From Zychaea mexicana (Eukaryota; Mucoromycota; Mucoromycetes; Mucorales; Lichtheimiaceae): a stretch of DNA of 64,000 bases. Location: contig NW_026516765.1 in the NCBI RefSeq assembly GCF_025766255.1, positions 62,001 to 126,000 on the forward strand. Direction: 5' to 3'. Below the pieces are notes generated by a model that had not been told where the DNA came from, made no database searches, and saw only the letters and a program-made list of their open reading frames with translations. Below, one piece after another: positions 23,671-35,851 of the stretch (positions are counted from its first letter, which is position 1; each line of letters opens with the position of its first letter). The position numbers and the translations under genes were made by a program.

Positions 23671-25975
23671 TTAGTAGTATGCGGATGTACTTGGCTGCGA
23701 ATGGTTTCGAGCAACGGATGATGATAACATATAAGGATGATGATGCGGCGGTGGTGGCGGCGGAGGTGGTGCTGCGTACGACTGTGGCGAAGGTGGTGGG
23801 CCTGTAGAAGAGCTCGGGGTATGCTGTGTTGGAGTAGGCGGTCCGTTATTCATCATCATACCGTTGGGCGCCATGGGTGGTGGGGGTGGCGGTGCGTGCA
23901 TCGTTGGGCTAAAATGCTGTGGGTAGCTTGAGTAATAGCCATAGTCACCAGGCATCATGGCTGGAGGTGTATAAGGGGGTCTTTGGAAAGCAAAGCGATC
24001 GTCGTGATGTTGTGGGGGTGGCGGCAATGCGATTTGCTGTGAACAAGATGTCGGAGGCGTGGTACCATCGGTGGTCATGGGCGGCGATGATATCGATGAA
24101 GAAGACGGTGGCGGCAGTGGATGATGATGAGGATGCTGGTTATGATGCGGTGGTGGAGGTGGTAGAGCAGCATGGTGATGATGATGAGGATTATGGTGTG
24201 GCGGAGGGGGTGGCGGCACTACTGCTCCCGAAGCAGGCGCAGTGACGACCGTACGTTCTTGCTGACTATCGGTATAATGACCAGGACTACGACCACGCAC
24301 GACCAGTGGAGCAGACTGACACGAAGCGATCCGGATCTGTTCGCCATGATCCGTCTCTGCAAACAAGTCCGTGACACAAATGTAGTATTGCTGTGCTGCT
24401 CTTCGCTTGCCATTGTTGGCTGTGGCCGTCTTGAACTGGATACGCTCGAAAGTGACAATGTTCTGGTTGGTACCGACTGCACTCATGCTGAGATTACCGC
24501 CTGCCGTGATCGGTTTGGGCTGTGGCGTCATCTGTGGGCCCTTATCTCGTTTGGGCGTGTGCTGCACCAACTCGATCCGTTTGTCATTGTTTGATACGCG
24601 CGCCCCAATGCCGAGCAAGAATCTTCGCACAGGATAAAACGCATTGCCGTCCTCGCTTCGCACCAGACACTGCGGTTCGTGGTCGGCGTAATAGTGGTTC
24701 ATTCCATGTATAGAAAACGCACTGCTGACTTGGAAATAGTTGCGTCGATAGCACGTCCAGTCATTATCCGCCAGAAAGAATCCTCTGTCCATCTTGGATT
24801 GAATGCGGATACTCAATCTATTCATCATTACAATCAGATAAGCCAAGTTCCAAACCTCATATACACTTTCTATCTCTCTCTCTCTCTCTCATTCTTGTGC
24901 CCCGCTCCGATTCTCTTTACTTACAAGTTGGTTCGGTCCACACCAAATAGGTTATCGAATGTCTTTGTTGAGCTGAAAAAGGGGCCCGATTCTTGGGTGA
25001 ACAACGAATCGCTGCGTCCGCGTTTTCGAGGAATGACACCGGCCGACATATAAGGCGAAGAAGTATGGAAGGACGGGGTGGAATAGGCAGCCACAGCAGC
25101 AGCGGCAGCGGCAGCGGCGGCGGCGCTACTGGCAGGATGATTCGAATTCCGGGTCGGTGATGATGCAGGCTCTGTGGTTGCTGCTGGGCTTGGGCGGGGA
25201 GTGCTGGGTTGAGAAACGGCCATCATTCTAAAATACGAACATATTGGATATTGTGTGAGTGTCAAAATTCATAGAATACACATGGGAGATCAGCTTAACA
25301 AATTGCGAGTTATTATTACCCTGGTAAGCGAGGGTCCGAATCTGGCTTGACGTAGCTACTATCCGTTGGCGATGTAGGCTGATGGTGATGAGGGTGGTGA
25401 TGGTGGTGCGAAGATGGTGGTGGTAGTGGTGCCTGGGACCTGAGTAAAACAGAAACGAACAAGAAGTCCAAGATAAGCAACTGAAGCTTTCGATTTTTCA
25501 TTCTCTTTCCCCAGTGATGATGTCTCCAGTGTTGTCTCCAGTGATGGGGGTAGGAATGCCATCACAAAAAAGGCGCGCGCTTGTGTGTCTGGGTGATGTG
25601 TGTACACACAAATGAGGGGCAGAAATTTTATTGTGTAAGGAAATATCTGTGTTTTGTTGTGATGGTGATATGGGTGGTAATGGTGGTGGTACCTTGTTGC
25701 ACCAAAACACAAGAGTATGATGACCACACGCATAATTGACAGCATAAAGCAACGGACGGCGAGTGACCCTCCTCCTCCCTCCATCCCTTCTCAAGAAGAA
25801 ATAATCATACTTACATTGGCAGAGGATTTCCTTGAGAAAACGACGGCGGATAGGCAGCATGATCCATGGGCGAATAATGCGGAACTGGAGGATGCATAGG
25901 ACTTTCTGCGACAGAGGGACTCGGTAATGCATTTGGAGGCATTTGCCACTCTTTTGTTTCATGCACCGAGTTCAT
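23671..25975 (-). CDS. Ndt80/PhoG-like DNA-binding transcription factor, four exons
   Basis: Ndt80/PhoG (p53-like fold) regulators control meiosis, secreted enzymes or cell death in different fungi. Exons 25975-25815, 25439-25320, 25227-24925 and 24817-23671 join in phase to 576 residues. The N-terminal third is Pro/His/Ser-rich with a poly-Ala run. The DNA-binding domain spans about residues 160-370. It carries 'DRGFFLADNDWTCYRRNYFQ', 'FLLGIGARVSNNDKRIELVQ' and the closing 'APLVVRGRSPGHY', which is the hallmark Arg-Gly-Arg-Ser-Pro-Gly-His-Tyr segment of the family. The remaining ~200 residues are extreme Pro/His/Met-rich low complexity, probably an activation region. The ATG at 25975 is the first in frame and begins 'MNSVHETKEWQMPP'. 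About 2.8 kb of gene-free DNA lies upstream with imperfect RFX-like sites. Confidence 0.9.
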
Positions 25976-26073
25976 CACAACACAACACTATCACACGTTA
26001 ATAAGAATAAGAAAAAAGATAAGGGGGTGAAAAATGAAGAGAGACAAAAAAAAAAAAGGGTGGAGTGCAAAGC

Positions 26074-26104
26074 GAGCGAGAGAGAGAGAGAGAGAGAGAG
26101 CGAG
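26074..26104. repeat. (GA)n microsatellite
   Basis: A simple GA dinucleotide run, about 100 bp upstream of the Ndt80-like start codon on the minus strand (a CT tract in that orientation), consistent with a promoter or leader pyrimidine tract. Confidence 0.7.
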
Positions 26105-26384
26105 CGCGAGAGGAAACGAAAAAAAAAAGGTTGAAACGTTTTAAAAAAAAAAGATAGATTTCAAGAGAGAGGGAGGAAATATAACTAGCGCGGACTTTAC
26201 TTGCTGCTTTTCCCTCTACTCTTGTTAAATAATTTGATGATGATAAAAAAAAACAAGGTTATTGGGGGGTGGGCAGAGTGGATGAGGGATCTCTGGGATG
26301 TGATGGGATAGACACACGCTTCCAACAAGTAACAACGGGGGAAAATAATTGCCCCGGAAATGTGCAGCCAATCACCACTTAAGA

Positions 26385-26453
26385 GTTGCTATGGCTACAT
26401 GGTGGGCAAGTGAGAAAGATGGGATACATCTTGAATGGGTAACCCATAACAAC
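26385..26453. promoter_or_regulatory. Two imperfect RFX X-box-like sites
   Basis: 'GTTGCTATGGCTAC' at 26385-26398 and 'GTAACCCATAACAAC' at 26439-26453 each differ by one or two bases from the X-box consensus GTNRCC(N0-3)RGYAAC bound by RFX proteins. They lie 410-480 bp upstream of the Ndt80-like start codon. Confidence 0.35.
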
Positions 26454-27543
26454 GACCCATTCTTACTCGTCGGGAAATAAATTGACGTGCTATTAAGGTT
26501 GGGAAACAGTTTGTTATGTATTAGTAGTTAGATAGTATCAGGGGAGAGAGATTGTTGGAATGGGGGATGCCCATCCCTCTCAAATCTGGGAGTCTGCCAT
26601 ATTCGCCTTTCACTTTATTGCACCCAAAATTTGTATATGACCCATGCCTACTGCTGTTGTAGTTGTTGAAGGGTTACTTTTGGGAAAGCATGTATTATTT
26701 GTTTGACTCGGTAAAGACGACGCATGATCGTTTTCGGAAAGATCGGCGTCCACAGTTGCTTGTTGCTTTCTCTTTCTCTCTCTCTATCTTTTCTTTTTCA
26801 AATAACAAACAGAATAACAACAACAAACATGTCCAACATGGATGGGACAAAGTATACAAAAGGGTACCCATAATGGTAAAGAGTCCTTATTTACTCGGGA
26901 CAAGGACCGGCAGGTACTTTTTCATAAATGTGTGTGAAACCTGGGCTTCGTTTTTTTCCTTTGTTGCTTAGGTACAAGTGATTCTCTTTTTCCTTTCAAA
27001 AAATGGTAAACCGGGGGAGCACATTCTCTGTTTTTTTTTTTCAAAGTCAAATGTGTTTGTTTCCATGGCTCGTCTGTTGTTGTTCTTCGTTGGTCCATGT
27101 AATAATTATATATTTAGGACAAAAATCCAATCTAACCTGTTTCAACCCATCCGGAAAGCAAAAAAATCCGCTTTCATTTAATTTTCCCAAGAGTCACTTT
27201 CTCCGGGGGACGCCCTTTCTTATTTATCCTTTAGCCAATCACTTTTTATTGGTTTTTTTAAATCTCAGCACCCAAATCAAAGTAAGGTAATAACAGCCGT
27301 ATAAAGAAAACCGCAACCCCAAGCAAAAAAAAAAAAACAGCAACACATCTGGTCAAAAAAAAAAAAAAAAAGAAGAGAGAGAGAAAGACTGTCCAACAAT
27401 TTCTGAAAAGTATGTTTCTGCTTTTTGCTGTCTGTGCACTTCTCAAACTCGTACAGAGACCCCCTTTGTGTCTGTCTATAATAGTATCATACACGGAGTA
27501 AGTGGTTGCCCCTGTGGTAATAATTCACCATGACAGAGTGATC

Positions 27544-27651
27544 ATCGCCATGGCAAAACAAAAAAAAATGGTGGTGGTCACCATGACAACAAGGAAAGTT
27601 TTGTTGTCACGGTTACCCGAGAAAAGATAAAATACAACTCGTCATGGCAAC
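27544..27651. promoter_or_regulatory. Cluster of imperfect X-box-like palindromes
   Basis: Four related sites occur within 110 bp: 'ATCGCCATGGCAAA' (27544-27557), 'GTCACCATGACAAC' (27577-27590), 'GTTGTCACGGTTAC' (27603-27616) and 'GTCATGGCAAC' (27641-27651). Their spacing is 20-40 bp. Each contains a near-perfect RFX half site. The cluster is 1.6 kb upstream of the Ndt80-like start. Confidence 0.4.
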
Positions 27652-27763
27652 AACAACAACCTAGTATATAATCGTGTATCTTGACTCGGGACTCTCTCTC
27701 TCTCTTTCTCATCTTTTTTGCTCAATTCTTTTCAGTTTTCACGTTCGCTCGGCTCACTCTAAT

Positions 27764-27790
27764 CCTCTCTCTCTCTCTCTCTCTCTCTCA
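27764..27790. repeat. (CT)n microsatellite
   Basis: A pure CT dinucleotide run within the gene-free region upstream of the Ndt80-like gene. A shorter interrupted CT tract lies at 27690-27710. Confidence 0.7.
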
Positions 27791-28814
27791 TATGCTATGT
27801 AATAACGTGCGGCTAAGCACCGCCTTATACAAACTTGGGGGGGAGGGGGACCAGCGCGGAACAACAGTGCTGTAAACCCTTCTTTTCTCAACTCTCTAAG
27901 AGAAGATAATATCATATTAGCCTATCAAAATTACTCCCTTTTCGTTTCGCACACCTGCTCTCAAAAAAAAAATCCCGTGCTTGCTTTTTTACCCTTTTAT
28001 TTGCGCGGGAAACAAAACAAACAACAGTGGTGTGGCGGGAGCGCCGAAAGAAAAAGCAACAACAGAAAACATCAAAAAATGCGAGCTAAAAACATTGCAT
28101 GCATATAATTACATAAATGTCGGGAATGCATGTCTGTAAAAATACAAAAAGAACTGATTGATGTTCTTGATTTATAATGGAATCTGGGGGGTAATTTATG
28201 TGTGTGTTTGAGTAGATATCTCAATAACCTTTTCCCTTAGGTCCGCAACACCTCAATTCCCAAAATGCTTATGTAGATAATAGCAGCAAAGTGCAGCCCT
28301 CGTTTTTTCCATCCACTCCTAAGCTCCGATTCTAGATGATCACGTTTCTGTCAAGAGATGAGAACTCTCTTATTGCCTTGAACTTCTCAGATCATTTGTG
28401 TTTTTAAGCGCTGGGTCGATTCATCGCAAAAGGGAAAAGAAACAATTGAAAAAAAGAGGACCAGATCCTCCATAAAGTGCAGGGCAGGCCGAGAGAAAGA
28501 CTGATCAGTTCTCTCCCTACCAATCGTAAACTGACAATCTTCATTCCAGCCCGACTCGAGACGCAGTTGCACAGAACACAATACTATTTGATCCATTGAC
28601 AGCTCCCTCATTCTCCCTCTATTTTTATTTCGCTAGAATGGATAGAACACAAGAAACCAGAGGTGGTGAAGGGTATGGATTAATTATTATTATTTTTTAT
28701 TTTCTTTGTCGTTGCTGTTGTTATCGTTTTTCTCTCTCTTTCTCTAAAATATATATATATATATATACGAAATCAGCTGTGACTGGGGATAAAGCTTTAT
28801 GTATAATGCATATA

Positions 28815-29660
28815 TTACACGCGCGTACGCGACTCTCGCGGCATAAACTAAGTTAATCAACAACATAAAATGGATTGTTCAGATCAAATGCTTACCAAGA
28901 GAGAAAGAGGAGATCACAAACAAAAATATCACAAAAAGGACTTACCCTAGAGATAGCTGGATGGCTCAAGATGGGACCAATGATAGGCAATCGTCGCATA
29001 AAACCAAATACAACGGGGAAGAAATCACTATAAATCAAAAAATGTTATTAAACCTGCTGTCTCTTTCTTCCCTGGTGCGAATGTATGTCCATTATCTTTT
29101 CCTTACCCAAACAAATTGAGGAAACCAAACACTTCCAATACAAAGCCAAACACGGGGAATTTACTCAACACCAAGAATATGCCTCCAAGAAAACATATTG
29201 TTCCCCGTATCTTTTCCCGTCTTGTGAAGAAAACCAATGTGCTTTTCGGGCCTATGATCGCTCCAATACCAAACAAAAACAGAACCTATGGTGATCCTTG
29301 TTAACTCTCTTGTTTCTTATTACCAGGTAGTAACTACCCCATTATCGTCTTCCGCCTTAAAGAACTCCTTCTCTCTCTCTATTTTTTTTTCCTGTTATAT
29401 ATTCTTATAGTCCTTACGTTGCCGATCGCCATCAATCCTGCATCAAACAATAGCAAAACACCAAGCGCCATGAAAAACACGCCAAATGCCGTCAGTCCGA
29501 CACCGATCTCTAATATAAAATATATATTCGCATAGACAAACACACACAAGAGGAGAAAAAGCAGAAACCGGAAAGATTGTCAACAACAAAGGAATTTAAT
29601 GGCGGTAATGTACTATACTGTACTGTTCGTTCAATTACTTTGTAAATCGCTCAACCACAT
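28815..29660 (-). CDS. GOT1: Got1-family vesicle transport protein
   Basis: Got1 is a small four-TM protein of ER-derived vesicles and Golgi that supports ER-to-Golgi and Golgi traffic. Five exons (29660-29639, 29509-29418, 29285-29107, 29027-28946, 28847-28815) join in phase to 135 residues, close to the family's ~138. The start 'MWLSDLQKIGVGLTAFGVFF' is the classic Got1 N-terminus. 'GPKSTLVFF.R..KIRGTIC' and 'FLGGIFLVL' follow. The end of TM4 and its loop read 'DFFPVVFGFMRRLPIIGPIL'. The final exon adds ten residues, mostly polar and basic; its acceptor is the least certain junction. The first exon holds only seven codons plus one base. Confidence 0.93.
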
Positions 29661-30116
29661 TGGTTCTGATATGGATATTTTATATGCGAGGAAAGAAGGT
29701 GCAACGTGGCGATAGCCACCCCGCTGGTTGCTATTCGGAATATGAATCAAGTACATCCGGATGCTAGCAAATTCATGATCATCCGCCCTCCTTATTTTCG
29801 CTATATCATGGATGATCCATCCACACAATGTCCAAGATCCGGGTGAGTTAGACAGTAGCGTATATTGGGCCAAGATGCGATGTTTTTGTGGCATCATCAA
29901 GATGAGGTTAAAACAGATTGTACATCTCATTATGTAAGAAAAACGTTTGTGGTTGGGTACAGAACACACATTGTGTAAAAGCATATAGCAGACAAGAAAG
30001 CATAACATGATGTGAGGATTGTCTTTTCTTTTTTTTACAATAACAATTTACAAAAATAATAATAAAAACAAAAAATGCAAATATGATATCTATTATACTT
30101 TTTCACTCTTCTTTGC

Positions 30117-32560
30117 TTATGCAGCAGCTTCATCTAAAACCATCTTCTTTTGACCAAGCAACGAAGTATAAAGTTCTTCTGTCATTTCATTGTGCCAAGT
30201 ACCAGCTGGAATAGGTGCCATGAAGTTTTGCAGTTTCTCATGAACATTGAATCTACGGTATGTTGAATTGAGTAAACATGGACGACGACAGGGCCAACAC
30301 ATCTGTTTTTTAATTGAAGGGGGAAGGGGGGCTGCTGAAGGAAATAGAACTTTTTTAATTACTTACCGTAATTTACGGCCCTTGCTAGCCTTGCGATCCA
30401 CAGCACGCTTCTTCTTTTTCGATTCAGCCGCTTTCCGTGCTGCCCATCGCATACCCTGAGCAATCGGATCATCCGTATCAACCATACGTGCTTCAATCAA
30501 TTCACGCAGCAACTGTTGGTAAAAATCATTATCGTCGAAAATCTCCACATCGTAATTGTTCAAATGACGGTCTGCTTTGCGTGATTCGCGTGTGCTTTCT
30601 TGATCATTCGGGGATAGCTCAGGTGCCTCTTGAATCTAGAACACACCAGAAAAAAGCAAACAGATATAAATATACATACATACATACACATTGTGTAATC
30701 TTTCACAAGAAGGAGGGGGGACGACAATCCTGCCCCTAAAAATAAATAAAAATGACTAACCTTCTTCCCGAGGACCCGGTATTCGGATCGTTGCAACTGT
30801 GTCCGTCGCACAAGATTCTCTTTATCTGACATAATGTTGCTCACTTGTGTCATGATGTTCTAGAAAAGAGAGAAAGATTTAGTTTAAAGATTTCTTGATC
30901 ATTCAACTGAAATGGTGGTGATGGTCCTGTGGTGGGAGGAGGAGAGGAAGAAACATCAGGACGTACTTGATCAAAGGCTTTAAACTTTTTGTTCAATCTT
31001 GCGCTTGATGCTATTTGAACTTTGTTGCTCCATTTCTCCAAAGTTGAATCACGGAATGGAACAAATCTAGAAATGATAAACGGGTATATCAGTTACTGGA
31101 CTAGTAAGTATGAAATAGACTACGGATGCATAGTAGAGACCGCCCCTCACGGGGCAGCTGATGTAATTCATAACAACTTACACATCGTTGATTTGTGATA
31201 TATCCTCCCAGAGCTTGTCAATATATTCGTCATCATCGTCAAGATGTCTCTTCCGCTTGTTCCATGTATGCTCTTCGCCCATTTCCACAGCATCCGTATC
31301 ACTTAGTAGATTTGTTCGCAGGTCAATCAATTCATCGATCGTCTCCCGCAACTCGTCCTTTGCAGCATCCAGATCAGGCTCAATGCCTTCTTCTTTTGCC
31401 AAGTAATCTGGCCAAGTTTCATGCTATAATTATACAAAAGAAACATAAAATTAAGAAACGAGCAAAGATGCAACATTTTTTTTTGGGTGGATAATTTTAC
31501 CTGAGGTAATTGATTTGCAAGTTCAACAATCTTTTGTGTACGGATGCGACTTTCCAGAAAGTTTTCCCATAATGTCTAGCAATTTGCAACGATAGAAGAT
31601 TTAGTAAGCGCATTCTTACATCCAGATATATATGTCTACAGTAGTAATCGTAGCATGTAAATGCTACTATTACAACACGTACCAGTTGCTGTCGGACGTG
31701 TTGACCTTTTTCAATGTCACTCTGTGCACTTTGTGACATTTTGGATATCATGGTCCTAATTTAACGTGAAGCACAAAAACATTGTTAATATCCACATTTT
31801 TACACTTTGTAGAATGCCAAAAAAAGAAGGGTAGCCTTCTGCCCTCGACTCACTTTTCATCCTCTTGCAATTTACGCAATTCGTCGTTGAGCTCGGTATT
31901 CTCTTCTTCTATCTCCTCGTCATCACTGTCGTCGTCGTCCTCATCTTCCTCGCTTTCCTCCTCTGAGACATCGTCACCAATTGCTTGTTGCAATTTCTCA
32001 TCGTCGTCAGATCCACCATGCCACGATTCGAATTCCTCATTCTCGTCACCTTCTTTCAAATCAACCGCAGATTCCTCTTCTTCATCGTCTTGTAGTTCTT
32101 CTTCCATATCCTCTTCCTCGTCAGAAGAATATAAATCTTTACGACTCGCGCGTTGTCCAGCATATCGTGGATCGTCTAGTAAAAACTGTTGCTGATTTCG
32201 TAACGAACTTTTGCCGACTTTGACATAATGTTCTCGAGCATCGTTATCGTCGTCGTCGTCGTCACCACCATCAGCACTGTCAATGTTTTCATGAACTGGC
32301 CCTGTAATGTCCTCGGGATCGTAGTCTTTATGTTCATGTTCATGTTAGATAAAGAAAAGATTGGATTGTTTTCTAAGTAGTTGGAAAAAAAAATAGGAAA
32401 CTTTGGTAATTTACCATTCTGGACTGTCGTTTCGAGATCGGCGATCTGATCTGCGAGCGATTTCTCTAAGAATTACAAATGCATAGCGTTAGAGTTTGGA
32501 TTCACTAGTTGAAAAAGATAAAAGGGAGTTACAGACAAATGTCTGCTTACTTGGTGGCAT
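30117..32560 (-). CDS. BFR2: Bfr2/AATF ribosome biogenesis protein, ten exons
   Basis: Bfr2 (AATF/Che-1/Traube in animals) is a nucleolar small-subunit processome factor needed for early 18S rRNA processing. Exons 32560-32551, 32465-32415, 32325-31854, 31755-31683, 31575-31501, 31423-31182, 31066-30967, 30859-30761, 30635-30367 and 30252-30117 join in phase to 508 residues. The start 'MPPKKSLADQIADLETTVQN' runs into 'DYDPEDITGPVHENI', as in the family. A very acidic Glu/Asp region covers residues ~80-170. 'LWENFLESRIRTQKIVELAN' opens the AATF domain. The C-terminal TRAUB domain includes 'NNYDVEIFDDNDFYQQLLRE', a basic 'SKKKKRAVDRKASKGRKLR' stretch and 'KLQNFMAPIP'. Exon 1 is only 10 nt of coding sequence. 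Confidence 0.95.
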
Positions 32561-34607
32561 TTATATATAAAAACGAAGAACGGTGCGACGGAAGCAACAA
32601 GTGAACCCAAAATAATGCGTTCAAAAACGTAAAATTTTCTGCGGCTTGCTGTGCAACGCCGCCAATTTCCCAATTCGATCGTTTTTCGGTTGGCATGACT
32701 ACATCATTATTGTCGTCAAGTCAAGAATTGACGGCTGCAAATTACACTAAGCTCCCAGAGTCAAATAAAGCAAACTCAAAAGCACTTTTTAACTACACTC
32801 AAGCTTACAGATATAATGAACGTATAATAATATACAGCTTAATCAGAGTCATTATTTTGACATAGACGCATTTGTCTTCTAAAAGACGATGGGAATCAAA
32901 TATTATGTCAATAGGTTGACATATACTTCTTGTTCTTGCTTATTAGCTCGCACTGTTCTTTATACAGTAATATTTGTTATCAAGATTACAATCAAAACAG
33001 AATGCTACTGTGCTATAGCTGTTAGCATATCTCTTTATATCAATTGACAGTATGATATAGATAGTTCTATATAATACGGATAAGTAGCATCCCTATTCTC
33101 AGACATCTAACCACTTTTGCAGTAAACTTTCTTTAAAATAATATAGATTTTTTTTCTTTCTCTTGAAACGAGGCAAAGTTATGATATCATATATGGCAAT
33201 TGCTTTTTTCTACAATCGAACACTTTCAGATATATGTTTTTCATAAATAATGATGTTTCTCGCTCAAAAACCTTGTTGTCTTTTTTCGTAAGATAAATGG
33301 TCAACCCTGCATAATTTGTTTGAGCTATGATAGTCGCTGCAATAGGTATGTGGCAATTGTTAGAGCACGTTGAAACATGTAATGATTTCGGATAAATGCT
33401 AACAATCCTGGACAGTCTATCATACGACTACCAAAAACACGCATTTTTCTTTTAAGAAATATGACAAGATTTACTAGCATCCTTTGTTAGCCTCTAGAGC
33501 ACATAAAATATACAAGTAGTGGCTGAAGACGCACAATATCGTTTCTATTGTGCTTTTGGCTCATCACCTTCATACACATTTCTGAGCATATAGCAAGCCC
33601 AAGTTATGCCATTCTTCATCTGGGTACAGTATAGGTATCATAGCTACATGTGCTCGTTGTATTATATGTATAGCTCGGGAAGTGCGTGCTCGGCTTGCTA
33701 TACCTCATAATGATCACACCTTTTCATCACAGCATCATCATCTAGGATTCAATAAGATAATGTCTCTCATACTTATTATACTGAGGCGGACGTGTTTTCA
33801 GCGCAAGGTGTTATGATATTTGCTGAAAAGGTGATAATATTTGTGGGATACACAAGTTTCACAACAGGCGAGCTGGTAACTAGTTATTAGAAAACTCTAT
33901 TTATGAAAATCCATTATTGCCAATAGCCCTGTATAAGAACAACGGCCCCCTCCCCCCCGGGGAGCGCATTCCCCCTTTTCCACGTCCGGCAGCTGAATCA
34001 TACACTGCCTGACTGGGAGTGACAAGAAATAGACATGCCAAATGAACAACGTCAAATCGTTGGTACCGAGGATTTCCCGCTTTTACTGCTCAAACAGGGA
34101 CAGGGCTTCATATACGACTGACAAGAAGTTCGAACATAGAAACACAAACCACATACACACACACACACACATACGGCAGCACACATGGTCACTCAGGTGA
34201 CCATCCCCTGCCTCTAACAAAATCAGCCTAGAACTAGCAGTTAAGAAAAAAACATGAAACGACACTGTATGGAATATATAATTTTTTTTTTGGTTTACGT
34301 GTGTGTTGTTGTATGTATGAGATAGCAGTTATTTGGAGGTGTGTTTTTTTTTGTACAATAAAAATGTAGTAGTATTGAAGAAGAAGAAGATAAAAGAGTG
34401 TGCTTAAAATCTTGAAAACATGTTGGTGCCAGATGGGGGTATGAAATGCAAAATGAATAGAATCGGAGGGGGAATCGAAGAAGAAAAAAAAAAAAAGAGA
34501 AACCATTCCTCTTCTTTTTGTTGTTGCTGTTGTTCCGTTTTTTTTTTTTCACAAATGGAAGTTGATTAGAGAAAAAGAGTGATGAGAGAGAGAGAGACAA
34601 AGATAAA
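32561..34607. other. Gene-free interval upstream of BFR2
   Basis: Two kilobases, AT-rich, with stop codons in all frames. No coding sequence, RNA gene or mobile element was recognised. It holds the BFR2 promoter at one end and the 3' region of the SERTA-like gene at the other. A C-run followed by G-run sits near 33950-33965, and a short CA repeat at about 34150-34172. Confidence 0.45.
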
Positions 34608-35851
34608 TTATACGCTCAATATGACTGGACTAGCAGGCGATGTAGGAGCCGGACCAGCCGGAGGCTCGTCGTTTGTAGTAGGTGTAGCTGTGGTGATTGT
34701 CGTCTTGACCCGCTTTGCAGAAGCGGTTGCACTACTACTATTACTACTGCTGCAGTCTGGCTCTTCTTCAGAACTACTGCTGGGTCTCTTTGCACTTTGT
34801 CGATAATTCCAAAGCAGGATAGCGTTCAAGTCATCGTCCTGCTCGTTGGTCGGAGGAGGTAGTATGGTGTGAGATAACAGTGAATCTTGCTGCGTAGTTG
34901 TTGTGGTTAGGGTCGTTGTTGTTGTGGGTATGGAAGAAGCATTTGATGATGGGGGTGAGGGTGAGGATGGGGATGGTGATGGGGATGAGGATGACGAGGA
35001 GGATGATGATTGTTGCTGCTGTTGCTGCGGTGGAGTCGCTATGATTTGAGTGAGCAGCAGTCTGTCATCGCCAAGCCAAGACCAATCATATGCGTCTGGA
35101 GTCAGCAGGGTGGTAGGGTCTTCTTCGGCGTATCGTGGTAAGGACATCATTGGGTCTTGGTGATAAGAGGTCGTAGGAGTAGTTGTGGCAGTTGTGGTGG
35201 GTGTCGTCATAGCAGCAGTCGTAGTAGGAGTAGTTTCCATTTCATAGGCGTCCTGAAGATCTGATTGCCTTTGTTGCTGCTTCACCCAATCCAGTGTTCT
35301 GTATCATATCATTTGTTGATGGAGGAGTTCGAGCGTAAGTCGATTACGTATTTTGCGAGAGAAGGGAAAAAAATAGGAGGGTGGGTGGGTGGGTGGGGGG
35401 GGAAGAAGGTACAAGAAGTGTTTTGTATGTTGTGTGTGTGTGTATAATACATGGTCCCTCTTTTTCTCTGTTCTTCTTTCTCTTTCTGTCTTCTTTTTTT
35501 TTTTCTCGCTATCTCTTTTTTTATTATTATTATTATTTTGCTTATGCATGATGATCGGAAAAGGGGACTTGTGTAAAATAGAAAAAGCTGGACTACTACT
35601 ATTACAGCGACAGTTGGGGAAATAAAGGAAAGGGAAAAAAAAATCTCAGAAAAGCGAAAAAAAGATGATCATGATGATTACCTTCGTATTAGCACGGTAC
35701 GGCGCAGTGGCTCTTCCCGCGCTGGCATTTCTGTGGGATTCATTTTTTGCAAGGATGCAGCGGCTAAACGTCGTAGCACGCGGGCTCTGCTGATGGTGTT
35801 CGTGGTAGAAGCAGCGGCAGCAGCAGCGGCAGCAACAGTGGTGGGTTTCAT
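34608..35851 (-). CDS. SERTA-domain-like protein, low-complexity, two exons
   Basis: Exons 35851-35682 and 35298-34608 join in phase to 286 residues. After a poly-Ala N-terminus, residues ~22-70 read 'RARVLRRLAAASLQKM', then 'REEPLRRTVLIRRTLDWVKQ'. This follows the SERTA pattern (R..VL..S..K, then EP.LR..VLI..TL), known from animal SERTAD transcriptional co-regulators. The intron falls inside the second half of this motif. The rest is Thr/Ser/Gln/Pro-rich with an acidic-aromatic patch 'DAYDWSWLGDDRLLLTQIIA' and 'DDDLNAILLWNYRQSAKR', which could serve activation or binding. A nuclear regulatory role is an inference. If the SERTA match is chance, this is an unclassified disordered protein. The ATG at 35851 is the first of the frame. 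Confidence 0.7.

Larger units (their letters stand above)
25976..28814. other. Long upstream region of the Ndt80-like gene
   Basis: This 2.8 kb contains no convincing gene. It holds GA and CT microsatellites, A-runs, and two groups of imperfect X-box-like palindromes (26385-26453 and 27544-27651). A 'TTTGCGCGGGAAAC' element at about 28000-28013 resembles an E2F/MBF-type site. It may include a long spliced 5' leader of the Ndt80-like gene. Confidence 0.5.
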
